From CAZWVM01 sp964637705 (lineage in GTDB: Bacteria; UBA8481): 22,317 nucleotides of DNA. The notes under the pieces are model-generated. The model was not told where the DNA came from. It was given only the letters and a program-made list of their open reading frames with translations, and did no database searches. Numbering within the stretch: position 1 is the stretch's first letter; each line of letters begins with the position of its first letter. The position numbers were made by a program, and so were the translations under genes. Below, in pieces: positions 14,743 to 22,097 of this stretch. The stretch lies in assembly GCA_964637705.1 (NCBI GenBank), contig CAZWVM010000039.1, positions 1 through 22,317 on the forward strand, in the 5' to 3' direction.

Positions 14743-16178
14743 GCGACAACGCCGGCATTCTCCTCGGATCGCGTCTCTTCCAGAAACTCGCCAGCTTCGC
14801 GATCCTCTGGCTGCTCGTCCGCATCCTGACCCCCGAGGAATTCGGGCTCTACTCCTTCGTCATGATCTGGGTCATGACGGTCTCGACCTTGACGGACATG
14901 GGCACGACGAACGGGGCGGTGCGGCTGTGGTCGGAGAATCCCGCGCGCATGGCCGCCTCCCTGCCCCGTCTCCTCGGCATCCGCCTTTGGCTGTCGGCCG
15001 CCGGCATTCTTCTCTCGGCGGGAGCCTGGTTCACCCTGTATCGCCACCTGCCCCCGACGCTCTTCGCGCTGGCGTCCGTCGGCATCCTGATTCAGTTCCA
15101 CGGCGTCGCCCTGACGCCGTTCCAGGCGGAACTCGACAACTGGAAGCCGGCGCTCTGGGCGGGGCAGAATCGACTTCTCGTCATCGCCGCGCTGGTCGTC
15201 GCACTGGCGATCGCGGCCCCCCTCGCCGTCGTGCTGGCCATCGAAATCATCGTGCCCGTCCTCCTGGTCGCGCGGTTGCTTCGCGAAGCGCTGCAACGCG
15301 CCGCTCGACGGGGTGCCGGGGCCGAGGCCTTTCCGGCGGGGGAACTCATGGCCGGGCTCATCCCCTTCGGCCTCTGGAACATTCTCACCATGATCTATTT
15401 CCGCGTTGACGTCTTCATGCTGATGAGGATGTCGGGCGAGTCGATGGTCGCCAAGTATGCCGCCGGGTTCCGGCTCGTCGAGCCCCTCCTCACCTTCCCC
15501 GGCATCCTGGGCGCCAGTCTCATGCCGATCGTGGTCGCGCGGTGGACGGGCGGCGACCGGGAGGGTGCCTGGCGCTCCGTCGATCGCGCCTCGCGTCTCA
15601 TCCCCCTCGCCATGTCGCTCCTCGCGCTGCCGCTCTGCGCCTTCGCCACGCCCGTGATCACGTTCCTCTTCGGCCCCACCTACGCCGACTCCGGCCCGGT
15701 CATGGCAATCCTCGCCTGGACGCTTCCCCTCTCGGCATGGGCCTATTCCTGGCACACGCTCGTCTTCGCCGACAAGCGCTACGCCTACAACAACGGGCTC
15801 GCGGCCGCCGCGCTCGTATTGAACGTGGCGGGCAATCTCTGGGCCATTCCCCTCCACGGGGCGATCGGGGCGGCCGTCATGACGGTCGTGACGGAGCTGG
15901 CGTGGTCCGTGGGCGTCTCGTTCCTGTACCTACGCGCCAGGGCGGGCGCACGGCGCGTCCTCTGCGCCCATCTCCTTTTGAATGCAGCGGCTGCCGGCGC
16001 ATGGGCCGGCGTCGCGATCCTGGTGGAAGGCGGGACGGGCCGCGCCGTTGGTGCGGTTGCAGGTCTATTCCTGCTGGTCCTCGGAGGACGGGTGACCGGC
16101 CTGGTCACCCGGGATGACCTGAACGGCCTCCTCTCCTATGCCGCCACGCTCAAGTCCCGCCTCTTGCGGCGCGGGTGA
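14721..16178 (+). CDS. Polysaccharide flippase (Wzx/MOP-type)
   Basis: A 485-residue multi-spanning membrane protein. It starts MRVFDQISDNAGILLGSRLF, then FAILWLLVRILTPEEFGLYSF and DMGTTNGAVRLW, typical of the Wzx-like oligosaccharide exporters of the MOP superfamily. About 12-14 hydrophobic segments can be counted, and the middle has YFRVDVFMLMRMSGESMVAK and LTFPGILGASLMPIVV. The family flips undecaprenyl-linked sugar units across the inner membrane. The ATG at 14721 gives the normal N-terminal amphipathic segment; the frame is open further upstream only as an overlap with the glycosyltransferase. No polymerase or ligase is next to it, so the remaining pathway genes are elsewhere. Confidence 0.93.
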   Translation: MRVFDQISDNAGILLGSRLFQKLASFAILWLLVRILTPEEFGLYSFVMIWVMTVSTLTDMGTTNGAVRLWSENPARMAASLPRLLGIRLWLSAAGILLSAGAWFTLYRHLPPTLFALASVGILIQFHGVALTPFQAELDNWKPALWAGQNRLLVIAALVVALAIAAPLAVVLAIEIIVPVLLVARLLREALQRAARRGAGAEAFPAGELMAGLIPFGLWNILTMIYFRVDVFMLMRMSGESMVAKYAAGFRLVEPLLTFPGILGASLMPIVVARWTGGDREGAWRSVDRASRLIPLAMSLLALPLCAFATPVITFLFGPTYADSGPVMAILAWTLPLSAWAYSWHTLVFADKRYAYNNGLAAAALVLNVAGNLWAIPLHGAIGAAVMTVVTELAWSVGVSFLYLRARAGARRVLCAHLLLNAAAAGAWAGVAILVEGGTGRAVGAVAGLFLLVLGGRVTGLVTRDDLNGLLSYAATLKSRLLRRG

Positions 16179-16229
16179 CTCCGGCGGCACGAAAGGCCGT
16201 CCTGAATCCCCGGAGAAGAGGTGATTGAG

Positions 16230-16634
16230 GGGAGATTTCGGTCGCCCCGGCCTCGCATCCCTGCGGGCCTCCGAGGGTCGGGAGTTGTTCGAGCGCGCGG
16301 GCGACGACACGCCCGTTGCCGCTTCCCGCCGGAACGTTGCCGTCACGATATTCGTCGACCAGGATCAGGTCCTGCGACCGACATCCTGTCGGTCGTCGAA
16401 GTCCTCGCATCGTTCGCCTCCCGAGGTCCAGAGGCAGAAGACGGATTCGAGCATCTCAGACGGAGTGAGTCCGAGGAACTTCCTCTTGTGCTTGAGCAGC
16501 CGGCCCGTCTCGGCCGCGCCGCCGGAGGCGCGGAACATCTCCGCGACCAGCGGCAGTCCGGCATGCGCGGTGATGAGGGAATCATCGGGTTCGGGGTCGA
16601 GTTCGAAGGAAAGCCGGTTCGGGTTCCTTCCCAT
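16230..16634 (-). pseudogene. IS1380-family transposase remnant (frameshift and internal deletion)
   Basis: From ATG 16634 (GAGGA ribosome-binding site 7 nt upstream) the frame reads MGRNPNRLSFELDPEPDDSL, then ITAHAGLPLVAEMFRASGG and FLGLTPSEMLESVFCLWTSG. This matches the N-terminal region of IS1380 transposases (LTAHAGLP, then a GG-D/E-CEDFDDL element). It stops at 16365. A different frame continues at about 16360-16240 with SQDLILVDEYRDGNVPAGSG and VVARALEQLP, which corresponds to the central QDLILAD-FRDGNVPAG stretch of the same family. Roughly 100 residues between the two are missing, and homology ends after ALEQLP before the Asp- and Glu-containing catalytic remainder. The element is dead. 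The exact left limit is uncertain. Confidence 0.8.
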
Positions 16635-16661
16635 GTCAAGTCCTCGTTGTCTACGGAAGTC

Positions 16662-16686
16662 GACTTTCACCCGGTGGGTGAAAGTC
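16662..16686. repeat. Perfect 11-bp hairpin upstream of the IS1380 remnant
   Basis: GACTTTCACCC (16662-16672) and GGGTGAAAGTC (16676-16686) are exact complements around a GGT loop. It lies 28 bp upstream of the transposase start on the minus strand. It could be an element-internal regulatory hairpin that blocks read-through translation, or an operator. An 11-bp perfect stem with a 3-nt loop is unlikely by chance. Confidence 0.85.
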
Positions 16687-16792
16687 CGAAACTCCTTGTA
16701 CCACGCCTGAAGGTGGATTAAAAGGAATTCCATAGCTGTCTCCGTGCCTCGGTGGCAAATCAACTTCCGGGGATCAAGGGCCGTTCCTCCAT

Positions 16793-16821
16793 TTGCATCC
16801 CCCCCTCCCCCTTGCTAGACT
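16793..16821 (+). promoter_or_regulatory. argB promoter, TTGCAT-17 bp-TAGACT
   Basis: TTGCAT (16793-16798) and TAGACT (16816-16821) are spaced 17 bp, with a C-rich spacer. The argB ATG is 8 nt beyond the -10, the same geometry as the lipoprotein promoter at 2396-2423. No Shine-Dalgarno precedes the ATG, so the argBDF transcript is probably leaderless. I see no convincing ArgR box. Confidence 0.55.
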
Positions 16822-16829
16822 CGCCGATC

Positions 16830-17705
16830 ATGGACATCTTCGAGAAATGCCAGGCGGTCATCGAGGCTCTCCCGTTCTTCCGGCAGCTCTCGGGGCGCAC
16901 CATCGTCATCAAGTATGGAGGCAGCGCCCAGATCGAGCCTGAATTGCGCAAGAGCCTCTGCGAGGATCTCGTGCTCATGCAGACCGTCGGGATCCAGACG
17001 GTGCTCATCCACGGCGGCGGCCCCGAGATCTCAGGCATGATGAAACGGCTGGGCAAGACCGCGCAATTCATCGAGGGATTGAGGGTGACGGACGAGGAGA
17101 CGGCGGAGATCACGGAGATGGTGCTCGTCGGAAAGATCAACAAGGCGATCGCCGCCGAGATCAACCTCGCGGGCGGCCGAGCCGTCGGGCTCTCCGGCCG
17201 CGACGGCAACCTCGTCCGGGCCGAGAAGATCCGGCCGGTCGTGGTGAAGGGCGAGGAGGTCGATCTCGGACTCGTCGGAGAGCCGGAGCGGATCGACGCG
17301 ACGATCCTGAAGGATCTCCTGAAGTGCGGCTACCTCCCGGTCGTCGCCCCCACCGGCATGGCCCCGGACGGCAGCATGTTGAACATCAACGGAGACACCA
17401 CGTCCTCGCACATCGCCGGCGCGCTTGCCGCGGAGAAGCTCATCTTCCTCACCGACCAGAAGGGGATCCTGCGGGACGTGAAGAATCCGGAGAGCGTCAT
17501 CTCGGAGCTGAAGCTCGGCGAGATCGAGGGTCTGAAACGCGACGGCATCATCTCCGGGGGCATGATCCCGAAGTTGGAGGCGGCGAGGGTCGCCCTGGAG
17601 TCGGACGTCAAGGCCGTCCACGTGATCGACGGCCGCGTGCCGCACTCCCTCATTCTCGAGCTCTTCACCTCCGAAGGCGTGGGCACGATGGTCGTCAGGC
17701 ACTAG
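16830..17705 (+). CDS. argB: Acetylglutamate kinase
   Basis: ArgB phosphorylates N-acetyl-L-glutamate, the second step of arginine synthesis, in the cytoplasm. The 291-residue protein has IVIKYGGSAQIEPELRKSLC, VLIHGGGPEISGMMKRLGK, GLRVTDEETAEITEMVLVGK, VGLSGRDGNLVRAEK, GLVGEPERID, LNINGDTTSSHIAGALAAEK and GGMIPKLEAA, all diagnostic. About 25 residues precede the first strand (MDIFEKCQAVIEALPFFRQL). Such an N-terminal helix is typical of hexameric, arginine-inhibited enzymes, so feedback control is likely by inference. I chose ATG 16830 because it matches the family N-terminus and the promoter; an upstream in-frame alternative start would lie inside untranslatable-looking sequence. It heads argBDF. 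Confidence 0.98.
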   Translation: MDIFEKCQAVIEALPFFRQLSGRTIVIKYGGSAQIEPELRKSLCEDLVLMQTVGIQTVLIHGGGPEISGMMKRLGKTAQFIEGLRVTDEETAEITEMVLVGKINKAIAAEINLAGGRAVGLSGRDGNLVRAEKIRPVVVKGEEVDLGLVGEPERIDATILKDLLKCGYLPVVAPTGMAPDGSMLNINGDTTSSHIAGALAAEKLIFLTDQKGILRDVKNPESVISELKLGEIEGLKRDGIISGGMIPKLEAARVALESDVKAVHVIDGRVPHSLILELFTSEGVGTMVVRH

Positions 17706-17741
17706 CGGCAGCGTATTGCGGATGGAAAGGTTGATGCGAAG

Positions 17742-18932
17742 ATGACGAAGAACGAGGAGATCATTCTCGAGGCCGAGAAGCATGTCATGTCGACATACGG
17801 GCGACAGCCGGTGGCCTTCGTCAAGGGCCGCGGGCTCCTCCTGGAGGACGCGGACGGCAGGGAGTACCTCGATTTCCTCGCCGGACTCGCCGTCTGTTCC
17901 CTCGGCCACTCGCACCCGGCCGTCGTCGGCGCGATCCAGGCCCAGGCGGCCGAGCTCATCCACACCTCCAACCTCTACCACATTCCGAACCAGGTGAAGC
18001 TCGCCCGCTACCTCTCCGATCTCTCGTTCGGCGACAAGATCTTCTTCTGCAACTCCGGCACCGAGGCGAACGAGGGCGCGATCAAGCTCGCGCGGCGCTA
18101 CCAGGAGAAGGTGGCGGGAAAGCCCGAGAAGAAGACCGTTCTCTCCTTCGCCAATTCCTTCCACGGCCGAACCCTCGGCGCCCTCGCCGCGACCGGCCAG
18201 GCGAAGTACCACGACGGATTCTCTCCCCTGCCTTCCGGCTTCACGACCGCGACCTACAACGACATCGAGTCGGTCCGGAAAGCCGTGAAGGGCGACGCGA
18301 CGATCGGCGCGGTCATCGTGGAGCCGGTCCAGGCCGAGGGCGGAGTCATACCGGCGAAGGACGAGTTCCTGCGCGACCTGCGCGCGCTCTGCGACGAGGA
18401 GGGTCTCGTCCTCATCTACGACGAGGTTCAGACCGGCATCGGGCGGTGCGGCAAGCTCTTCGCCTACGAGCATTCCGGCGCGGCGCCCGACGCCATGACG
18501 CTCGCCAAGGGCCTCGGCGGCGGCGTGCCGATCGGGGCGCTCGTGGCCACCGGTAAGCTCGCGGCCGGGTTCGTGCCCGGGACCCACGCCTCGACCTTCG
18601 GCGGGAATCCCCTCGCCACGGCCGTCGCGATCGCGGTCCTGAAGACGATCCTCAACGACCAGCTCGTCGAGCGGGCCGAGGCGATGGGGCGCTTCCTCAT
18701 GGACCGCATCCTCGCGCGGAAGCCCTCGAGCGTCGTCGAGGTGCGGGGCCGGGGCCTCCTCATCGGCATCGAGCTCGACCGCCCCGCGGCTCCCTACGTG
18801 CCGCGGATGCTGGAGAAAGGGTTCGTGATCGGCACGGCCGGCGAGAAGGTCATCCGGCTCGCCCCGCCGCTCATCGTCTCCGAGAACCAATGCGTCAAGC
18901 TGCTCGACACCCTGCTCCCGGCGATCGCCTGA
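17742..18932 (+). CDS. argD: Acetylornithine aminotransferase
   Basis: A PLP-dependent class III aminotransferase of 396 residues. It converts N-acetylglutamate semialdehyde to N-acetylornithine with glutamate as amino donor. EAEKHVMSTYGRQPVAFVKG, YLDFLAGLAVCSLGHSHPAV, HTSNLYHIPNQVKLA, FFCNSGTEANEGAIKLARRY, SFHGRTLGALAATGQ, VEPVQAEGGV and YDEVQTGIGRCGKLFAYEHS are family signatures. Lys256 in TLAKGLGGG binds PLP, and HASTFGGNPLA follows. Some ArgD enzymes also serve lysine synthesis; that cannot be told here. It starts 36 nt after argB and has only a weak upstream GGAAAGG. Confidence 0.98.
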   Translation: MTKNEEIILEAEKHVMSTYGRQPVAFVKGRGLLLEDADGREYLDFLAGLAVCSLGHSHPAVVGAIQAQAAELIHTSNLYHIPNQVKLARYLSDLSFGDKIFFCNSGTEANEGAIKLARRYQEKVAGKPEKKTVLSFANSFHGRTLGALAATGQAKYHDGFSPLPSGFTTATYNDIESVRKAVKGDATIGAVIVEPVQAEGGVIPAKDEFLRDLRALCDEEGLVLIYDEVQTGIGRCGKLFAYEHSGAAPDAMTLAKGLGGGVPIGALVATGKLAAGFVPGTHASTFGGNPLATAVAIAVLKTILNDQLVERAEAMGRFLMDRILARKPSSVVEVRGRGLLIGIELDRPAAPYVPRMLEKGFVIGTAGEKVIRLAPPLIVSENQCVKLLDTLLPAIA

Positions 18933-18936
18933 TCCC

Positions 18937-19863
18937 ATGACGCGGAATTTCCTCTCCATCGCCGGCGAGACGCCGGAATCGTTCGGCCGGCTGATCGAGC
19001 GGGCCGCGGCCTGGAAGGCGCAGGTCAAGTCCGGGCGCGTCGACCGGATCCTCGGCGCGACGGACGCGCACACTTCGCCGCGCACCGTGGCCATGCTCTT
19101 CCAGAAGCCCTCCAACCGCACCCGCGTCTCCTGCGAGATGGCCCTGCACCACCTGGGAGGACGCGCGCTCTACCTCTCGCCGCAGGAGATCGGGCTCGGG
19201 AAAAGAGAATCGACGCGCGACGTCGCCGCGGTCCTGGGCCGATACGTCGACGGAATCCTGGCGCGGGTCTACTCGCACGCGGACGTTTTGGAGCTGGCCG
19301 AGCACGCGGGCGTGCCGGTCGTCAACGGCCTCTCCGACCACGAGCATCCCTGCCAGGCGCTCGGCGACTTCCTCACGATGCGCGAGCAGGGTTGGAAGCC
19401 CGGCTCCGGCGTCCTCTCCTTCGTCGGCGACGGCAACAACGTCGCCCATTCCCTGATGATCGCGGCCGCTCTCACCGGTACCGAGTTCCGCTGGATCGGC
19501 CCGGAGAAGCACCGGCCCGGCGAGCAGGTGCTCGCGTGCGCGCGGCAGCTCGGCGCGCGCATCGTCTGCTCGCACGACATGATCGATTTGAAGGGCAGCG
19601 ACTTCGTCTACACCGACGTCTGGGCCTCGATGGGCTTCGAGAACGAGGCCGAGGAGCGCAAAAGGACGTTCCGCGCCTTCCAGCTGAACGCGAAAGCGAT
19701 GGCCTCCTGCCCCGGCGCGAAGGTCCTGCATTGCCTCCCGGCGCACCGCGGCGACGAGATCACCGACGAGGTTCTCGACGGGCCGAACTCGGTCGTACTG
19801 GACCAGGCCGAGAACCGGGTCTACTCCAAGATGGCGGTCTTCGAGCAGGTGCTGGCCGGGTAA
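18937..19863 (+). CDS. argF: Ornithine carbamoyltransferase
   Basis: ArgF joins ornithine and carbamoyl phosphate to give citrulline. The 308-residue protein has the carbamoyl-phosphate loop as KPSNRTRVSCEMA (Ser59 to Arg63; Asn60 where STRTR is most common), HPCQALGDF (137-140) and the ornithine-binding HCLPAHRGDEITDEV with Cys266. SMGFENEAEERKRTF is the SMG loop of OTCases, which separates it from aspartate carbamoyltransferase. Start ATG is 4 nt after the argD stop with no ribosome-binding site, so translation likely depends on argD. Downstream argG and argH are not in the window, since prsW follows. Confidence 0.97.
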   Translation: MTRNFLSIAGETPESFGRLIERAAAWKAQVKSGRVDRILGATDAHTSPRTVAMLFQKPSNRTRVSCEMALHHLGGRALYLSPQEIGLGKRESTRDVAAVLGRYVDGILARVYSHADVLELAEHAGVPVVNGLSDHEHPCQALGDFLTMREQGWKPGSGVLSFVGDGNNVAHSLMIAAALTGTEFRWIGPEKHRPGEQVLACARQLGARIVCSHDMIDLKGSDFVYTDVWASMGFENEAEERKRTFRAFQLNAKAMASCPGAKVLHCLPAHRGDEITDEVLDGPNSVVLDQAENRVYSKMAVFEQVLAG

Positions 19864-19875
19864 TCCCCGGCCCCG

Positions 19876-20841
19876 ATGGTCCGCACCGCCGAGGAATACA
19901 ACCTCCGCACCCTCTTCGCTCCCCGCCTCGCCGGCCGTCCCCTTCTCGACCAAGTCGGGATCCTCATGACCCACCCCGCCACCTGGCTCGTCGAGTCCGC
20001 CCTCGCGGGCCTGCTCGTCGTCTTCTCCATCCTCGTCTGCCTCGGCCAGCGCGGCCTCGAGGCCTTCCTCCTCGTGGCGGCGGCCGGCGGCGTCGCGATC
20101 CTCTTCCCCGTCGCCTACGTGGCCGCGCTCTGGCTCCTCGACGTCTTCGAGCGCGAACCGAAGCGCGTCATCGTCTCGCTCTTCCTCTGGGGCGCATCCT
20201 CGAGCTTCTTCTCCTTCATCGCGAACACGATCCTGGGCATCCTCGGCGCCGTGACCGTCGGTGAGCAGGCGGCGGAACTCTTGACCGCCGTCTTCGGGGC
20301 GCCGGTCGTGGAGGAGTTCTTCAAGGGCGCGGGGCTGGTGCTTCTGGCCGGGCACCACGAGATGGAGGACACCTACGACGGGATGCTGTACGGCTTCGCG
20401 GTCGGGATGGGCTTCGCCGCGGTCGAGAACTTCCTCTACTTCACCGTGAACGTGACGCCCGGCGTCGACGACGTGACCCCGGGCTACTGGCTCCTCTTCA
20501 TGCTCTACCGGTCCGTCATCTGCGCCCTGGGACACGGCTCCTTCACGGCCACGACGGGCGCCGTGATGGGTTTCTTGAAGAACCGCGCCTCGAGCCGCCG
20601 CTGGGCCCAGGCGATCGCCCCCGTCTCCGCCGCCCTCGCCATGGTCATGCACGGGACCTTCAACCTGAGCGCCACCTTCCAGTCGGTCGTCTCGTTCCGG
20701 CTCTTCCACGAACCCCTCGTCCCGCTCTTCCACGGCCCCCTCATCATCCTCTTCGCCGGGTTCTGGCTTCTCCTCGTCGCGCCCCTGGCGCTCTGGGAGA
20801 CGAAGAAGAGGATGGAGAGGGACTCCCGGCGGGAGCGGTAG
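19876..20841 (+). CDS. PrsW-family intramembrane metalloprotease
   Basis: A 321-residue membrane protein with about eight hydrophobic segments. It carries the PrsW motif set in order: VVEEFFKG (EExxK, Glu146-Glu147-Lys150), GFAAVENFLYF (FxxxE, Phe180-Glu184), LGHGSFT (His220) and MVMHGTFN (His259). Bacillus PrsW is a site-1 protease for the anti-sigma factor RsiW; here no sigma or anti-sigma gene is close, so the substrate is unknown. It starts 12 nt after argF without a visible ribosome-binding site, suggesting co-transcription with the arg genes. It converges on the phosphodiesterase gene with 21 bp between stops. Confidence 0.92.
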   Translation: MVRTAEEYNLRTLFAPRLAGRPLLDQVGILMTHPATWLVESALAGLLVVFSILVCLGQRGLEAFLLVAAAGGVAILFPVAYVAALWLLDVFEREPKRVIVSLFLWGASSSFFSFIANTILGILGAVTVGEQAAELLTAVFGAPVVEEFFKGAGLVLLAGHHEMEDTYDGMLYGFAVGMGFAAVENFLYFTVNVTPGVDDVTPGYWLLFMLYRSVICALGHGSFTATTGAVMGFLKNRASSRRWAQAIAPVSAALAMVMHGTFNLSATFQSVVSFRLFHEPLVPLFHGPLIILFAGFWLLLVAPLALWETKKRMERDSRRER

Positions 20842-20862
20842 TTCGCCCGGGTCCGTCGCGGA

Positions 20863-21618
20863 TCAGAGAGAGGAAGCGCGGATCCTTCCGGGGTCGTTCG
20901 TGCCCACGGCGTCGAGGCCCCAGGCCGTCATCCGCTCGAACCCGGCGCGGTCGTTGACGATCCAGGTGTTGACGAAGAGGCCGTGGGCGTGGAGTTCCTC
21001 GACCAGTTCGGGCGTCACCATGTTCCATCGCGGGTGAAAACCGTCGGCGCCGAGGCGGCGGAGGTAGGCGAGGGGCTCGTGGAGCCGGGAGACGACCAGG
21101 GGCGCGACCCGGGCCTCCGGCAGGGCCTCCTTCACCAGGGGCAGCACCGCGTGATCGAAGGAGGAGACGACGACGCGATCCGCCATGCGCGCCTCCGTCA
21201 CCGCCTCCGCGACCTTCAACTCGATGCCCTCGTGGAAGACCGGCCCGTTCTTGATCTCGATGTTCAGGGCCGTCGGGAGATCCTTCAGGAGGTCGAGCAC
21301 CTCGCCGAGCAGGGGGATCCGCTCGCCGGCGAACTCGGGCGAGAATCGGCTTCCCGCGTCGAGGCGCTTCAATTCGGCGGCCGTCATCGCGGTCACGGCG
21401 CCGTGCCCGTCGGTGGTGCGGTCCACCGTCTCGTCGTGGATGACGACGAGTTCCCGGTCGCGGGAGAGATGGACGTCGAGTTCGAGGATCTCGCAACCGA
21501 GATCGATCGCGTGGCGGAAGGAGACGAGTGTGTTCTCGGGGGTGAGACCCATGACGCCGCGGTGGCCCAGGATCCGGGGGCGGGCCCCGGTCCGGAACCA
21601 GGAGAAACGCGCGCTCAG
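20863..21618 (-). CDS. Glycerophosphodiester phosphodiesterase, apparent CTG start
   Basis: A GDPD-family TIM barrel that hydrolyses glycerophosphodiesters to glycerol-3-phosphate and an alcohol. PRILGHRGVMGLTPENTLVS holds the catalytic His-Arg and the metal Glu-Asn; CEILELDVHLSRDRELVVIH gives E-x-D and the second catalytic His, followed by DETVDRTTDGHG. IEIKNG and NTWIVND are also typical. No ATG, GTG or TTG occurs in frame for at least 200 nt upstream of the HRG motif, and the first ATG (21552) lies after it. The best candidate is CTG at 21618, overlapping the flgJ stop as CTGA, giving 251 residues. There is no signal peptide with that start. Family call firm, start uncertain. Confidence 0.9.
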   Translation of the reverse strand: MSARFSWFRTGARPRILGHRGVMGLTPENTLVSFRHAIDLGCEILELDVHLSRDRELVVIHDETVDRTTDGHGAVTAMTAAELKRLDAGSRFSPEFAGERIPLLGEVLDLLKDLPTALNIEIKNGPVFHEGIELKVAEAVTEARMADRVVVSSFDHAVLPLVKEALPEARVAPLVVSRLHEPLAYLRRLGADGFHPRWNMVTPELVEELHAHGLFVNTWIVNDRAGFERMTAWGLDAVGTNDPGRIRASSL

Positions 21619-22097
21619 GGCTCGGGCGTCGCGGACGGTGCCGGGGCCGTCGCGGCCGGTGCGGCGGCCGACGCCCCGCGGCGGCTCGCGTTCGCCTCGT
21701 ACAGCATCTCGTAGACGCGGTGCGTGAGGACGTTGCCGCCCTGGGTGGAGGCCTTCTTGGCGTACTCGTCGTAGACGAACGACCGGAACATCTCCTCCGT
21801 CTCGCCGCCGTCCAAAAACCCGGTCCGCTCGACCGTCTTGTCCATCTCCTTGAAGAGCATCCCGAAGAGGATCGAGACGAAGTCGTCGGCGGTCTCGCGG
21901 ATCTTCCGCTGCTCGGGCGTGGACGCCTGCTCGTAGAGCCGGGCGGCCTGCTCGGGGGAGCGTACGATCCGGAGAGAGGACGGCGCGTCGGAAGCGGAGG
22001 ACTCCTCCGGCGCGGGGGATCCCGCCGACCGCCGGACCGCGGATGCCCGCTCCTGGAGCGAGGCGTAGCGGGCGTCGATCATGTTGACCGGGATCAT
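21615..22097 (-). CDS. flgJ: Flagellar rod-binding protein, FlgJ N-terminal type
   Basis: A 160-residue protein. ADDFVSILFGMLFKEMDKTV, then ERTGFLDGGETEEMFRSFVY and DEYAKKAS, match the rod-binding domain of FlgJ, which scaffolds or caps flagellar rod assembly in the periplasm. The muramidase domain found at the C-terminus of FlgJ in enteric bacteria is absent; the protein ends in an Ala/Pro tail. Single-domain FlgJ is common outside Gammaproteobacteria and needs a separate wall hydrolase. The ATG overlaps the flgI stop as ATGA and has a GGAG ribosome-binding site. Its position after flgI supports the call. Confidence 0.9.
   Translation of the reverse strand: MIPVNMIDARYASLQERASAVRRSAGSPAPEESSASDAPSSLRIVRSPEQAARLYEQASTPEQRKIRETADDFVSILFGMLFKEMDKTVERTGFLDGGETEEMFRSFVYDEYAKKASTQGGNVLTHRVYEMLYEANASRRGASAAAPAATAPAPSATPEP

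Larger units (their letters stand above)
16179..16829. other. 651-bp gap with insertion-sequence remnant before argB
   Basis: There is no intact gene here. The gap holds a broken IS1380-type transposase on the minus strand, a perfect hairpin next to its start, a CCACCGAGGCACGGAG motif (minus strand, 16755-16740), and the argB promoter. No clear terminal inverted repeats or target duplication were found, so the element ends appear lost. Confidence 0.7.

Noticed and set aside
16365..16763. Intact small gene starting at 16763 (MICHRGTETAMEF...)
   Set aside because: Only the part from 16634 on matches a family (IS1380 transposase), a good ribosome-binding site precedes 16634, and the frame is broken at 16365.
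17031..19121. Long minus-strand frame opposite argB and argD
   Set aside because: Asp/Glu/Arg/Leu-rich antisense shadow of two unambiguous enzymes.
18895..20733. Long minus-strand frame opposite argF and prsW
   Set aside because: Same antisense composition, no start signal, no recognisable domain.
20822..20834. Terminator CTCCC-GGC-GGGAG at the end of prsW
   Set aside because: Five-base stem inside the coding sequence with no T-run; indistinguishable from chance at this GC content.
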